From assembly GCA_028278675.1 (NCBI GenBank), contig JAQAJJ010000009.1:23946-87945 (forward strand): 64,000 bases of DNA. Reading direction: 5' to 3'. The first letter of the stretch is position 1; each line of letters begins with the position of its first letter. Source of the stretch: Candidatus Azophilus lithoversatilis. GTDB taxonomy: Bacteria > Pseudomonadota > Gammaproteobacteria > Pseudomonadales > Azotimanducaceae. Positions 63,923 to 64,000 of this stretch are shown in pieces. Both the position numbers and the translations under genes were made by a program. The notes under the pieces are model-generated. The model ran no database searches. It was not told the origin of the DNA and saw only the letters and a program-made list of their open reading frames with translations.

Positions 63923-64000
63923 TTAACGCGGGCCGAAAATGGCGGTGCCCACCCGCACGTGGGTCGCCCCGGCGGCGATGGCAGCTTCCAAGTCGCCGCT
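63923..64000 (-). CDS. yggS: YggS-type PLP homeostasis protein, C-terminal fragment cut by window edge
   Basis: Only the last 25 residues are inside the window: SGDLEAAIAAGATHVRVGTA followed by IFGPR and a TAA stop. This matches the end of the YggS/PROSC family, which binds PLP and helps PLP homeostasis. The usual neighbour proC follows about 100 bases downstream. Confidence 0.85.
   Translation of the reverse strand, partial: SGDLEAAIAAGATHVRVGTAIFGPR

Noticed and set aside
1..64000. CRISPR arrays, rRNA genes, prophage
   Set aside because: No regularly spaced repeats, rRNA sequence or phage genes were seen on reading; repeats present are dispersed palindromes.

Overview
The window is about two-thirds G+C and densely coded. 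It looks like a chromosome segment of a gammaproteobacterium, probably from a poorly characterised lineage near the Pseudomonas/Chromatiales side of the class. The evidence is synteny: gyrA-serC-pheA-hisC-tyrA-cmk-rpsA-ihfB-lapA; yrfG-hslR with pckA and a divergent cysQ; ftsY-ftsE-ftsX near rsmD, coaD and rpoH; and yggS-proC-yggT-metX-metW-DUF4426-rdgB-hemW. No rRNA, tRNA, CRISPR array, prophage or complete insertion sequence was seen.

Layout. 1-158: 5' end of a Uma2-type nuclease-fold gene. 531-10352: the gyrA to lapA block (DNA topology, Ser/aromatic/His synthesis, CMP kinase, ribosomal protein S1, IHF beta), genes mostly overlapping by 4 nt; aroA is absent from its usual place between tyrA and cmk, and lapB is absent after lapA. 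10391-11052: a small coiled-coil gene and two abutting palindromic repeats. 11063-13195: metR, a small membrane protein and an SDR. 13394-19669: a copper/silver-type RND efflux operon (His-rich secreted protein, outer-membrane factor, adaptor, pump). 19666-27101: acyl-CoA metabolism (carboxyltransferase, enoyl-CoA hydratase, two SDRs, divergent acyl-CoA ligase, flavin-dependent hydroxylase-type protein). 27303-30518: secreted beta-rich protein, dsbB, quinone oxidoreductase. 30814-36043: gshA, pckA, hslR, yrfG and divergent cysQ. 36304-38816: SDR and a GPH-type symporter. 38824-45772: an accessory stretch with a decayed Uma2 gene, a tandem pair of large secreted paralogues (one frameshifted) and a stand-alone secretin lipoprotein. 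46003-52416: rpoZ, then a thiolase-like/DUF35 pair, two amidohydrolases and a serine hydrolase. 52612-64000: housekeeping genes for division, protein targeting, heat shock, CoA, tRNA modification, nucleotide sanitation, methionine and proline.

The conserved blocks carry core functions. The blocks between them suggest an organism that oxidises hydrophobic carboxylic acids, possibly steroid-like or branched compounds: HSD17B4-like SDR, Ltp2-like thiolase with DUF35 partner, HsaA-like flavoprotein, acyl-CoA ligase, carboxyltransferase. That link is inference from families, not proven. Accessory junctions are marked by short palindromic elements of at least two or three families (10684-11052, 23854-23999, 25818-25880, 43433-43595, 52417-52584), which I regard as MITE/REP-like.

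Most unusual points: the tandem six-cysteine secreted paralogues next to an orphan secretin; the composite palindromes; two perfect hairpins plus a duplicated ftsY 3' end between ftsY and ftsE; an amidohydrolase lacking the family's His-x-His metal motif; and a Val at the GyrA quinolone position.
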